Below are positions 1-54,140 of a stretch of 64,000 bases of DNA, piece by piece. Under the pieces are notes generated by a model. The model was not told where the DNA came from. It saw nothing but the letters and a program-made list of their open reading frames with translations, and ran no database searches. Within the stretch, counting starts at the first letter, position 1. Every line of letters starts with the position of its first letter. Origin of the DNA: Apostichopus japonicus (lineage: Eukaryota > Echinodermata > Holothuroidea > Aspidochirotida > Stichopodidae); the NCBI RefSeq assembly GCF_037975245.1, contig NC_092577.1, positions 16,878,013 to 16,942,012 on the forward strand. Direction: 5' to 3'. A program made the position numbers and the translations under genes.

Positions 1-1043
1 TTCAGCAGTTGATAGGTCGTAGTATAAGTGAAATATCTTTACTCTAAGCATCATTAAAATGTCCGGTGTTGACTTAATTTTTGGCCAAACTCATCATTTC
101 CCAAGTTTCTATGCTGGTCATCTGGTTTCCGTATTGACTTAAGTAGATCCCAGAGAGACTGTTTGTCTGTTGTTACCTTTTGGAAGTATTCATTCCTCCT
201 CTTGAACACATATTTATTTATTTGTTTCTGTAGCCTGTTTCATAGAGCAGTGTCACCATCATCAATTGCTTCCTTTTTCTCTTTCTCCAACTGCTTGATC
301 TTAACTTCTGAGTGTGACAATGCCTTATAAGGGATGCAGATCGGAGTTGTAAAATTGATGTAAGATGATACTACTTGTGTCATTTCATCTAGTGTGTCAC
401 ATGTATCTGTAAAAACACTCCAGTCTGTTGAATCCAACATCATTTGTCAATTGTCAACATTATTCTTCCTGGTGTCTCTTTCCTTTGGTCTTGGTATCTT
501 TTGAACTTCTCGATAACGTTCTGTGTATCGTGGCATAATAAGCGATCTTGGCGGAACATGTGGAAATTCTGCATTTGTAGACCCTCATCAGCAACTTGGT
601 GTTGAATATTCTCACCTTCCCATTTGTTTCCAACCGTTTCGTTGCAAGGCAATAAAACATAGGTTCGGCATATTTCCAACCTTCTGTTCTAGATGTATAA
701 ATTTCCCCTGAAGACTGTTAATATTTGACGAAAAGCCATAAGGAAAGCTGAAATTTGATCCCTTCGTATGCTTTAGCCTCTCCTGAATACCGGCTTGTGT
801 GCCTGTACGCCTGCGAACAATGTTAAGTTCCTTTAATCTAATGATTTCCTGTGGCCTTAGTTCGGTCATGTGTGACCTTATACTTTGAGTGTATCTGGGC
901 TGTAGGTAAGTCTGGTTGTCCATGTGTGTTAGGCTATGTGGGTAAAGGCCTATAGTTAGGCAAACAATCATGATGGTAATGAGTAAAATAATAAACTCAC
1001 AAAAACCTTGCATCCTCATTCTTTTAATAATCCAGAAAAGCAA
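1..1043 (-). pseudogene. Decayed CR1/L2-like LINE fragment, endonuclease part missing
   Basis: Reading the minus strand, a 143-codon open stretch (1043-612) carries a hydrophobic segment and then an RRRTGTQAG-type basic motif seen near the start of many non-LTR retrotransposon ORFs. Past several stops, 443-240 reads DSTDWSVF, then SSYINFTTPICIPYKAL and a Lys/Glu-rich stretch. Beyond another stop comes a segment with SLWDLLKSIRKPDD. That order matches the linker between endonuclease and reverse transcriptase in CR1/Jockey-type LINEs. The endonuclease that should lie between the two parts is absent, and stops and frameshifts break the frame, so this is a dead copy. The family assignment is from motif resemblance only. 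Confidence 0.5.
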
Positions 1044-2149
1044 ATTGAAAGTTGTTCGTCCTGATGTTACATTTTACGTTTTACAGCGATGAGTAACGTG
1101 ACAATTTAATTAGTAAAAATGTGAGAGCGAAAATAACTATCGTGTCAGCTCAGTGAGGAGCGCCACCAAAGATGTCATTCTTTGTCATTTGTCATTCTTT
1201 TAACAAAGGGGGTTTGTGGCAGAGCTGATTTGATAGCGCAACTTAGAAAAAGTGTTTCTCATGAACCTACGTACGTATGTGACTGTACATATTCCACATA
1301 CGAAGACATGAATTTCACATACAAAGACATGTATTCCACATACAAGACATTTTTTCTGGACATTGAAATAGTGTTGCATTAAAATTTTATAATGATAATA
1401 TTGTTAAATAAAGTCCTTGATGCCCACAAGAGTATATAATTACAATTTATTTAGTGGTCAAGGGGGTTTGAAATCTCTCATCTCATCTATCCTCATTCCA
1501 CTTAATTTTATTTTATGGCAAGTAATCATCAAACATTGTTGCTCTGGATAATTTTTTGGATCAATCAGATAATGACGAACAGAAAACTAACGTATAGTTA
1601 CATTTTCGATCAATCTCTTCCCTGTCTACGGACACTTACGGACAAAATTGTTCTAATCACTCTAAAAGGCATTAGAAGTCGTGAAAATACCTGCAACTCC
1701 CATCAAAATTCAAAGATTGACCATTTTACAAGTCTTTTCTAGTCAATTCTAGTTTTATTTAAATTGATAAACAGTAGCTAATTATGCACAATTGCACATT
1801 CATGATGTAAAGGGAGTGAGTGACTAAATTTTATGCCATGTTATCCCTTTGCTTTTCACATGGTTTGCACATATTTAATGAGTTTCCCAGTGTTCTCAAA
1901 AATGTGTGTATCTTGATATAGAAAATAGCTTTTCGACAATTTTTTTAGGAGATTCTCCTACAACAAAGGTACTGAATTTGTGGCAAATTAGCTAGGTGTG
2001 CGTAACATTGTAGTACTTCAAGGGCTGAATATGTTTTGATGTTTTATGTATGTATGTCTACCACTGTGCACTCACTACTATTTTACATGACGCTGTCGAA
2101 AATCTGAATTGAGCCTAATTCAGGTTGTTTTTTGTTTACTACAATGCAG
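1044..2149. other. Upstream region of PFK, no gene recognised
   Basis: AT-rich DNA with no convincing coding exon. A short imperfect 21-bp tandem repeat (about three copies of a CACATACAAAGACATG-type unit) lies at 1290-1351. Untranslated first exons and the promoter of PFK could be here or further left, but I cannot identify them. Confidence 0.4.
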
Positions 2150-2163
2150 ATAAAGATCAGAAG

Positions 2164-44093
<41,930 letters not shown>

Positions 44094-45252
44094 CCTCATT
44101 TCATAACTATTTGTCAGTAGCATTCATTTCCTGCATAATTTTAAGATAGTTGCATGATTTGTAGTGTGTTTTGCAGCGTGAATATTAACTTCTGCCTAAG
44201 GAGTTTAATAGTATTATATGGTGAAGCTCAAGTTTTCAGTTTTGCCACCTGTGCTGTTATCTGGAAGAACTAGTTGCTTCTTATAATATGTGATATGTTT
44301 TTTCAGTAGGAATACCTGACTGATATGAATCACCAAATCGTGTGATTTGCCCATGTAACCAGCTTAGTAGAAATGCATCTCGCAAAATCCTGCAAATGAC
44401 ACTTAATTGAAACAACTGTTACAGAAGAAATTTGTTCCCTTAACAAAAATTCAAAATGTTTACCCTATTCACAAGACTAAATTTACATCAGTAAAATGAA
44501 CAGTTGAGGTAATTAGATAACTCAATTAGGGAGCATCAAGCTCATTTATAGTAGTTTGAAGAAGAAACTGTAAAATACACACAGTTAAGTCCAAGAAGCT
44601 AATGAAAAGATCTATGAACACATGATCTGTCCGAACATTCTGTATAGAAAAACAGTCTCATGAAATACAGCAAGGATATTTAGAGGAATTATTGCATTGA
44701 ACTGATACACCTTCAAATATGTATATATATGTATATGTAGGAATGATGAACTGTCCTGAAGTATTTACATTGTGACTATGACAAATCATGACATCTCTTC
44801 AAAAAAAAAATTCTTTAAGTATAGTCAATCCTTTCCAATTATAGTATTGTTACCTCACACTGAGATATTAAAAGCAACTGAAACAACTAGACTGGTTACA
44901 TTGTTGAAATGTGTTGAAATGTGTTCAATGATACAATTAACTGCAAAGTTCAATGGCTACTGTAATAAAGCTGCTTATATTATAGTTGCTAATGGCAATT
45001 ATTTGGTATCAACGTATCTTTATCACTGAACAACTCTTGATATGCTTATTATCACCAACACAGTGCAGACAAGAAGTCTGCATCGTTTTTCCTTGCAAAT
45101 TTTCTTTTCTTTCATGATACTCTTAGTATAGTAGATAGCGTCAACATTAGATTGGTTGGATTGCAGGAACTATTATTTCAAACAGTAAGATTGTTAATGT
45201 TAACTGACTACATTTGATTTGAGTATTATGAGTAATTATAGTAACAATGTGG
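44094..45252. other. Downstream of PFK stop, possible 3' untranslated region
   Basis: No coding features. An AATAAA at 44964-44969 could serve PFK polyadenylation, but I cannot tell the true end. Confidence 0.35.
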
Positions 45253-47276
45253 TAGTGCTGATAGTCGGCTCGTTCTTTTGTAGTCGATGAATCGCATAGC
45301 TTTTCTTGCGATTACTGGGTTACAGATATGACCTCATCACTGTCATTTTTAGCTCATACCAGCATGCTGGTGTGAGCTATTGTTACAGTGCAGCGTCTAT
45401 CACTCTATCCGTCAACAATTGGTAAAACCGCTCCCACTCGCACAGTGTTTGATGGAATTTCATGAAACTTGGACACAAGGACCATTGGGTATAGGGCCAT
45501 CAGAGATGGTCCGAAATTTGGGGTCAAAGGTCACCTGTGGGCCGTAATGGGCCATTTTGTGGAAATACGCAAAATGCTTCTTCTACAGATTCCATGGTAC
45601 AATGTTGAGGGTTTAGTACTATGGAAGTTTTACCTTCAGGGTGTTCATGAATTTGAGATCAAAGATCAAAGACCCCTAGTTGGTCTTTTGTGGCCCGGGC
45701 CGCGGCCCTATATTTTCAAATTGCTCCTGTTCGTACAGTGTATGGCCAGTTATAATGAAACTTGGTCACAACGTTCCTCGGGATGAGAGTTACGAGGGGT
45801 GTTCGGAAAATTGAGGTCAAAGGTCATTTAGGGGGTCATCGGGGTCAAATATTTTCAAATATCTCAATCTCCTCAAGATTTTGATGGATCATATTCAAAT
45901 TTGAACTGATGATTGTTGGATTGTGTATGAATAAGGTGATGCCTAATAATTTTTGGTCAAAAGTTAATTAATTACAATTAATCCCCATTGTTTAAAAAAA
46001 TCTGAGCCTTCACCTTTTGCCAAAGCTCCTTTAATTTGTCTCCCAGTCTCTGCAGTGTTTGTTTACATTTGTGGTTAAGCTCTGCAGAGGCTGTTAGTGG
46101 AATTAAAGCAGGACTGGGAGTTGTTATTAACTGTTGAACTGTAAGCATCAGAGCCCTATAGCCAATCAGCCCTTGCCGATTCTTAGAAGTCTTTGAGCCT
46201 GAGGTATGTAGGCAGCCAGCCAAAATTTTGGCAAGGAGTGCTTCAGGTCTGCTCAGGTAGAGGGGAGAAAGTTTTATAGGGTAGGTCAGTGGTATTGTTT
46301 GAGAGAGTGGGTAAAATAGAATTTAAAGGGGGAAAATAGGAATTATAGCCAGTGGTGTGGCCAGGATTCTGCTAACCGAGGGGGGGGGGGGGGGTTATCC
46401 CTCATGGGCCCAAAATTGGTGGAATCTGAAAAATGGCCTGAAATTTGGTGGACCATAAAGTTTTGTGGGCCCTACATTTTTTAACTCAAAAAGGTATGAG
46501 CTTCTGCACCATTGGTGCTCTAGTTACATTGCAGAAATAGTCAAAACAAATCTCCATTTATTTGTTCTTTCATTTCTTAACGTATGGTGTCTAAATCATG
46601 TTAAAGCATCTACCAAACAAAAGCTGAACAAGTTTCAATCTACGTTTCTTAAAATCATCCATAGTAAATCAAAAACTTTTCAATGAATCTACGAGGCTAC
46701 TACAGCTACAGGCACTAATAAAAGCAAACATGCAAACAATGGTTGTGACACCTTGTAGTGGTGAAATGATCAGTATGCAAGAGTTTTCTGTAGAAGGACG
46801 TTCAGCAGGAGCATATTTTGCACATTGAAATGAAACTCCACCGCAATCGACGCACTCTATCACAGACATCCGATAAATGTGAACCAGGCCAGTAATGAAG
46901 TAATTGTAAACATGTCTGAAGAAATGTCAAATACTTTGGCAATCGTAAAAGATTAATAAGTTACCAACTTGCGATTATGTGCAATGATTAAGCATAACAC
47001 GCATCACAAGCAAACGCATGAATCTAACTGGAGCAGATGCTTGCCAATTTTTAACACAGCACAGTGCTAGTGTAGCATTGTGAGGACCTTTATACTTATT
47101 GCGATAGTTGCTTTACTGTTGTTTTTGGATAGCTTAGGCTATTTTTCAAAAGCAGATTATGTGTAGTGCTAGCTTGTAGTCGAGTAATCGCAACTTAGGT
47201 TTACAGGGCGATTAATCAAACTTCCAAAGTGTTATCGCGACTACTGGCGATTAATCAATTACGACTATCAGCACTA
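45253..47276. mobile_element. hAT-like element with near-perfect 8-bp target duplication
   Basis: Starts TAGTGCTGATAGTCG and ends CGACTATCAGCACTA, an exact 15-bp inverted repeat. Inner GATTACT/CGATTAATC motifs also mirror. It is flanked by CAATGTGG (45245-45252) and CAAGGTGG (47277-47284), 7 of 8 identical. It contains a separate GGTCA-type repeat (45351-45990) and a hAT end fragment with a G-run (46348-46480). No transposase. Confidence 0.82.
45351..45378. repeat. 28-bp near-palindrome heading a GGTCA-type repeat
   Basis: AGCTCATACCAGCATGCTGG followed by TGTGAGCT is self-complementary except for one pair. It begins a repeat with ACTTGGACACAAGGACC and GGTCAAAGGTCA that ends near 45990. It is similar in character to 8195-10595. 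Confidence 0.7.
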
Positions 47277-47284
47277 CAAGGTGG

Positions 47285-49140
47285 CCACCCAAAGCCTTCG
47301 AATTTGCCAGCAGGATGTGCTTACATATTTAATTTGTGGTCTACATTGTTGCATAAAAATGGCAGTGAATTTTACAGATAGATATCAGAGTAGGAAAACA
47401 GATGAGTGATTTTTCATATCAAGATTGATTCAAAGTTGTCCTAAATAACCCAAATACACCAAATATACCTAAATACACCAAAGCATCTGTCTAGCCTTTT
47501 GTAATACAGTTTGAGAGAAAACTTGTATCCTTTTTGGTTCACTTCTCAACCGTTCCTAGTGCAAAATAAGTAGCAAATTTGGGGTTATATTCAATAGCTA
47601 TTTTTAATCTACCTTAAAAAATTAATTCAGCAAACGGTTTAGTGTAGTGTGTGTATTTTAAGGTTTATCTACCAAAAAAAATTTAAAAAATGCTGACCTA
47701 CTTTATCAAAGATTGTAGTTGCCAATAAAGATGGATACTGTAAACATGAGAAACGTCATACCACCGCTATAAATTAATCATCCTCACCGAAAGTTGTGGA
47801 CTAAACCCCCTCATTATGTAGCATTCATTTTTGTCAGTGTGATACTGATAGTACTGTGAAATTTAGTATAAATACAAGATCATATTAATCCACATGAGAA
47901 GAAATTTATAGAATTATCATGATAAATTGAGAAATATAGTGAGTTATAAATGAGCATCAATGTTCTTTGTTAAAGTGTTGCATAATGCAGCTTTAAAATA
48001 AATTCTTAGTGAATGATTTCATTTGTACTGAGTTCTTATTCAGTGGAAGTCTGATGTTAAACCCATTTTACGTTCATCAAATATGACAAATTATTAGATT
48101 TTGCTTTCACCGTTTTGAACATGTCATGCGCCACCTTGATATTCAGACTTTCACATGTAATACTTAAATGGGCAAAACAGAAAGAAGGAAAGAAGAACAT
48201 TTTAAAAGAAAAAGTGCATTGTTGTAGAATCGTTTCTTCCATCTCAAATAATGCAAATATATAATACCAGTCCGATACAGCACACAGCGAATATCACCAT
48301 TAGAAACCCGCATATATATCCTGATTTTGTATTCTGATTCCATGAAATGTGATAGTCGCTGCCTTATGGAGATGTCGTCCATCAAATTCATAAAACGCGA
48401 AACGATGGATATAATATCAGCGACTGGTAACTCAGGCGTGGATCCAGGAGAGGTGTGGCGGATTTATCAACCACACAGAAACAATAGTAGGTGATCTTGT
48501 AGCTGTAGCCTAATTCATATATTTTTTCTAAGGTGGGAGGGGGGGGTGGGAGGACCCCTGACCAGCCACTCCTACCTGGATCCTCCCCTGCAATGTGACA
48601 TTAAATTTAAGGATATTGCTGGCCTCTCGGCAGAGGTTATCCTCCATGGAGTATATGAAACCTCACTGTCGGATGCAATGTAGCTCGTCAGTCTGATAAG
48701 CCTCGCAGCGAATGGGACAATATCAGACTACTGAAGAGACACAGTACTAACGTAGCTACAGCCGTTGTTATGATGTAGAAATGTACCCTGGTGCATTCAA
48801 GCTGAATAAAGAGAGTGAAAATAAAATAAAGGTATGGTACATAACTGATAGAGCACTGCTAAAACATGATCCACCAATATTGTCTGCATGGGTACTACAA
48901 AACTATTAACTACAAAGATGGTCAACCATTGTGAATAGTTGAAAATCGTCTCCCACACTACCCATAAATAGCATGCACAGATGTCGGGGGGGAAATCCTA
49001 ATGATATTTCTCCATTGTTCATTAACAATCAACCGCTGTGCATAACATATAGTAATTGAGTAGCCAGTCATACTTTCTAACGTTGCTCAAGTATGGCACT
49101 CTAGTCTGGTGGGTCGTTCAAAGTATTTGACCATGTTTCG
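47285..49140. other. Intergenic, no gene recognised
   Basis: AT-rich. At 48435-48595 GGATCCAGGAGAGG and CTACCTGGATCC form loose inverted ends around a G-run, probably a decayed element of the GGATCCAGG class. Confidence 0.4.
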
Positions 49141-49354
49141 TTAAAGGAATATTCACTTGGTGAGCGCCAACTACTTCAGTGATCCGCATCCCGTGATGAT
49201 AAAAGTTGGAAATTCTGTAATAGTACCTGGTATCAGCAACATCATGCTCCAAATCAGTCAACCTGGCAAGATACTGAGATTGCACCTGGAAGGTCGAGTA
49301 CTGATTCTTGTCCCTTTAAATGTCACATGGCCTGTCAGCGGAATATTCCTTTAA
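49141..49354. mobile_element. TTAA-flanked 214-bp MITE, piggyBac-type
   Basis: TTAAAGGAATATTC at 49141 and GAATATTCCTTTAA at 49341-49354 form a perfect 14-bp inverted repeat, with TTAA as the outermost bases. TTAA duplication plus short inverted ends is the piggyBac signature. A 65-codon open stretch inside has no start of interest. Confidence 0.7.
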
Positions 49355-49833
49355 GCATTTCAGACCCATAAATGGTTTGTTATTTCAGGAACTACTGTTG
49401 GTATGTATATCTCTCAGTGACGTGAACAGGGCATCAAATATGTGGAGGCGGGAATTGGAAATCCCCCAGACTAAGTTTGGTACTAGGAGATTGAACATTG
49501 TGGAAGGGGCCTCCTGGGCCTGGAGGAGTGTGCTTTTTACGTGACCCACCCTGCGGGATCCAAAACGTCACGGCCAAACGGCACTACCTAATGTTATGAA
49601 ATAGTAATACTGCCCTTTGATGTTCCTGAATCACTCCATCGAGACACCATACAGGCCCTTTAAATATTTATCTAGGTCGAGGATTCAGTTTTCCCACGAG
49701 AAGTTTTAACTATCTTATTGAATCACGTTACAGGGCCTTTTCCCAAAATAGATCCGATGTGTCTGGAACATTCGAGAAGGTTCTTCTCACGTGGTATGGA
49801 AGTTTCCATAAAAAAAGGGGTGGACTTCCCAAA

Positions 49834-50271
49834 CCAATCAGGGCAGATCAGTGCCAACACACTGATTTTTATATCGTTAGCTAAGGCAGGATGGGCAGGT
49901 TATTGGCTGTCTTCTGACTATTCGCAGTGGGATTTTCGGTAGAGTGATCTATAAAAGGCGGCATGGGTCCTGCAAGTTCATCACTTCTTCTTCGAATTGC
50001 GTAATTGACGGAGTCAGATCATTGCATTTTTAGTTTGTATGTTAACGGCAAAATAATCATTTATTTAATTACAGAAGAGAATCGACAGAGAAGAAATTAT
50101 AACGAATCACTAATCAAATCCTATCTTGTCAACTTGTTTTTATGTGAACTGTCAGTGTTTTCCTCTATCGCCCGTTCGAGACGTGTCCTGAAGAAGCGTA
50201 GACTACGGCATCAAGATACTCCAGTACCCCTCTCTCTCGCGAGTCCCGATATAATAAACATCCCATTCTAA
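49834..50271 (+). promoter_or_regulatory. Candidate RNA polymerase II promoter with possible short exon
   Basis: CCAAT (49834-49838), reversed ATTGG (49902-49906) and TATAAAAGG (49950-49958) are spaced as in a TATA-driven promoter, predicting a start near 49980. Downstream, TTTAATTACAG at 50072-50082 could be an acceptor. The open frame after it reads RRNYNESLIKSYLVNLFLC and SRRVLKKRRLRHQDTPVPLS before a stop at 50272. It has no in-frame ATG. Product unknown. Confidence 0.3.
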
Positions 50272-50274
50272 CAA

Positions 50275-51713
50275 AGAAAGCTCAAGTCAAGCGAGCCAAA
50301 AAGTAAAATACGCCCACCGACCTGCAGAAACAAAACGAGTTGTCTTCGCCGATTGAATGCCAAAAGGAACCTGACTGAAGATGAATATTGGGGTGGAGAG
50401 GGAGATTAGTGTGCGCCGCACTCCACTGCTACGTATAGTATGTTGTATCTTTCACGAGTTCACAAGTTCTCATTTTCTATAAACATAAAAACATTATAAG
50501 CCTTTGATTAAAACTAACGTTGTCATGAATTGGTTTCGTTGGCGTTCATGTGGTGTTATTTTAACAAGTTTGGATTTATATACCAGATAACGACTTACCT
50601 TACACTCTCGTCGCATGAATCCTCCATCTTTTGCTGTTTGACAAAAATAATGATCCATTTCTAGGCCGACTGACTCCATGGCGAGCTCGAATGCCGATAA
50701 AACAACAGAGAAGGCAGAAAGAGAAATGTATACCAGAACCTAGACGAAAGGGTTGGAAGAAAAACCGGTGTATGACACAAACATCAGTGTACAAAAAAAA
50801 CAAAGGACATATGACGCAAATGCCCCCAAAGGGCCTCTATGAATTCATCCAGCACATGGTTCCTTAGAACTCTAGCACTCATTAAAGTTGTGAAAGCATT
50901 TGTGGAATGAGAGGCATGTCGGAATGAAAATTATTTAATTTTTAGACGGATTCGTTATTGTCATGGTATATTGAGCCTCTGTACAGTCATTTCATTGAGA
51001 TTACGCGTGTCGGTAAAACTGGAACGACTGGGTAAGTCTTTACAATTTCAAACATATCGCTTGACAGGTCTTCCAGGTTAGTTCTTAATGTTCTTTATTT
51101 TCTTCTCATTATGAGCTATTTGTCATAGTAGGAACTAAAGCTGGACAAACATTGCTTTGACTAAAATGGTTGACACTGGCAAAGTTCCAGACTCACGTTT
51201 ACAAGGACGTGGAAACGGCTATCTACATGGATTACTAAATGCAATCATGTAGTATAAGGTCTTCCTTTACAAACGTAAAGCAAATAATACTACAGATACG
51301 TAATGCAAATATGTAATGCAATATTTTAGACTTTCCATTAGTTGGGCAAAAAACATGTCGCATATGAAATTAGGTTAAATCAATCGAGAATGACGACTAT
51401 TGCATCGGCTACCGTCGAAAATGGTACAAGCTTCAGTCAGGTTTTATCGACCTACAACAAAAGCATCTTTCTTTTTAACGTTATGAAACACCGTGCATTC
51501 TCTGTAAATTATAAGCAGGTTTTGATATAATTGAGATCGTAAGAATGAGACATTGTTACTCTCGGCATCAACTTGCTATCAACCTTGCCTATCTTCTTCG
51601 TGATATATCTTTGTCACCAATTTGGTTTCACTGAACGTTGTGTATTACTCGTACATCTGTTGACTTTATATCTGTATCGTAATGGTCTCTTTGTAACATT
51701 TGTGTATGAATAT
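50275..51713. other. Intergenic, no gene recognised
   Basis: No convincing coding sequence. A short frame at 50303-50350 reads ETKRVVFAD before a stop; see rejected items. Confidence 0.4.
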
Positions 51714-53284
51714 CAGGTGCGTATCCAGGGGGGGGGCGTTGGGGGCGCGCGCCCCCCGGGTAAGAAAAAGAGGAGAGAAAAAAAAGAGAAGAAAAAAGGA
51801 AAAATGAGGGGAAATGAGGGGAAAAGAGGAGGAGGAAAGGAAGGAAGGGAAAAGAAAAAGAAGAAAGAGAGAAGAAGGAGAAAAGGAGGGAGTAAAAGAA
51901 AAACGCGAAGACACCGGGAAGAGAAAGAGGAACAGTGACATCATTACAGCGCTGAAGGGTAGCCAGTGACGGATCAATGATTTCGTAAAAGTGTGACTCA
52001 CCCTACCCCTTACACCGACAACTCCATTTTTTGACGTTTCCATTTTCCTCTCTCACTAATGATCTATATATATACTATATATGGTCTATCATAACGCGTG
52101 TGTAGAATTGTGCTATGAAACTGTGGCTGGTCTCGAACTCTACCGTGTCGTCGGGGAACATGACGCATTTTGGGATGGGGGCGACCGCCCCCCCATTCCG
52201 CTTTTTTATAAATGATATCGCTAAGTAATTTCAAAATAGAAAGTGCTTAGAGGCAACTTACAAGGCCTGGGAAGTGTCATTTCCAGCGATCTGGGAGACA
52301 TTTTCGGCCAAAATTTGCTTGTACGCTTCGCGCTAACAAATGGTCCTGGGTAGTGCCATTTCCAGCGATCTGGGAGGCATTTTCGGCCAAAATTTGCTTG
52401 TTCGCTTCGCGCCAACCTATGGTGGCGCTACGCTTAGATAATTTGCGTACAGGCTTCGCCCCTCCCTTGGCAAATTCCTCGGTACGCGCCTGTTCGAATT
52501 TGTAACGCAAACAGCAGATATCACATCATATCAGTGAGCATGAAAATGGCGTTCCAGGATGAAAAGCCTCAAAACTGTCCTACTTGCCTGAAAAAAGAAC
52601 CAAAACTTTTCGCGCGCGAAGCGCGCGTTCAACGTGTCAGTGTCAATATCATATAAGCAAGCATCGGTTATTACATCGCATGCCATCATGTACCGTACGG
52701 TCCGTTCAAATTGCGCAGTATACCGCGGGATGCATGTAAACAACGACATGTCTCATGTAGATGTATAAAAAGCATGGAGGTCCAATTATGTCAACAGTTT
52801 CTTTTACATCAGTGATGGCGAATTAGGGGCTGCACCCCCGCCGAGCAATGGCGGAGCGTCCATACGGTCAGGGGGCGGATGCCCCCCTGACGGACTCAAA
52901 TGGACTGCTGGCCACTTTTTACTTATTCTAGATTATTGACTTTTTTATTGCCCTCTCATCTACTTATTGACATTTGTCACATATTGTTGGTGTAATTTGG
53001 CGATGACACCCTATTCTTCGTTTATCTGCAAATTAGCCAGGCCCTGAAAGGGTCATTTCCGGCGATCTAGGGAGTATCTTTACTCAAAAATTTTCTGTGC
53101 GCTACGCGCCAACCAGTGGTGGCGCTCCGCTTAGATAGTGTCGAAAGCGCCCCTACAGACCATTCTCGCCCCTCCTGACCAATACGCCTAGCTCCGCCAC
53201 TGCCGCCGCGCCTCCTACGCCTATGTGTGTAGTGTTCGGTTTCGGAAATATCTGCTATTTTTTCATTTCCTTCAACCAAGTTTT

Positions 53285-53860
53285 ATAATAGCCGTTATAA
53301 GAGGTTTAATATTTCTACACCAATAAATTAACTGTGTCTGAATTTTCGAAAATTTCTGACCAACATTCTGCATCACAATTCCCTCTACTCGTGCAATTTT
53401 GACCGGTCTGTTAGGGGTTGAAGGAAGTTTTTCTATATTGGTTGTCCATAGATGAAATTTTGTACAACATTATGGGTATGTTTTGAAGTGAGTTTATTCA
53501 CGAGAAATGTGAATTTTCAAATTCTGAACAAATTTGGGGCTTAAAACCTTGAAAAGTGGGGCTGACGGGTATTGTGGGCCGCGACGTAGAATCACCTACA
53601 AAAGCAAAGACCCACAGGAGATGCGATCAGGTCGAACATGACGTGTGCCGGGTTGACAATCTTCAAAAAGGTTATGGATGGAAAAAAAAACTATTAGGAA
53701 ATACTTGGTTCTCAGGCCAAAAGTGTACATCTGGTTGGTCATTTCAAGCCCGAGAAGTGCCGTTTCCGGTGATCTGGGGGGTATCAAAACCAGAAATTTT
53801 CTTGTACGCTGCGCGCCAACCGATGGTGGCGCTCCGCTTAGATAGTAATTCGCGCCCCTC
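53285..53860. repeat. Inner inverted repeat of the foldback, left copy
   Basis: Block with AATAAATTAACTGTGTCTGA, GACCGGTCTGTTAGGGG and GTGGGCCGCGACGTAGAATC. Its inverted partner at 54310-54930 has the same landmarks in reverse order (CTACGTCACGGCCCAC, CCCCTAACAGACAGGTC). Confidence 0.85.
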
Positions 53861-54034
53861 GGGTTAGAAAATCCTGGATACGCGCCTGAATATTATTATG
53901 TTTTAGTTGTAGATAGTGCAATACATTTATAGACCGCGCATACAGCTTTCTCAAATGAAATACTTTTTTAAAGTTCATTGATCATGCACTGATTTTCACT
54001 ACATCTGCTCTAAATTATGTCATTTGTCATGGAC

Positions 54035-54140
54035 AAGCAAGGGCGTAGGAACCGGGGGGCTAGGGGGCGCCAGCCCCCCCCCCCGGTGAAAAATATGGGG
54101 GGCGGAAGTATCATTCCGCCCCCCGCTCCGCAAGTCAGGA
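54035..54140. mobile_element. Fragment of a G/C-run hAT-type end in the foldback loop
   Basis: GGGCGTAGGAACCGGGGGGC then a C-run, the same end type as at 57930. It lies in the central, unpaired part. Confidence 0.4.

Noticed and set aside
50303-50350. ETKRVVFAD, resembling the RVxF motif of PP1 glycogen-targeting subunits
   Set aside because: Short frame closed by a stop right after, no carbohydrate-binding domain follows, upstream frame is interrupted; likely chance.
51573-51938. 121-codon Lys/Arg/Glu-rich frame
   Set aside because: It is the purine tract of the foldback arm; low complexity and repeated in inverse at 56005-56135.
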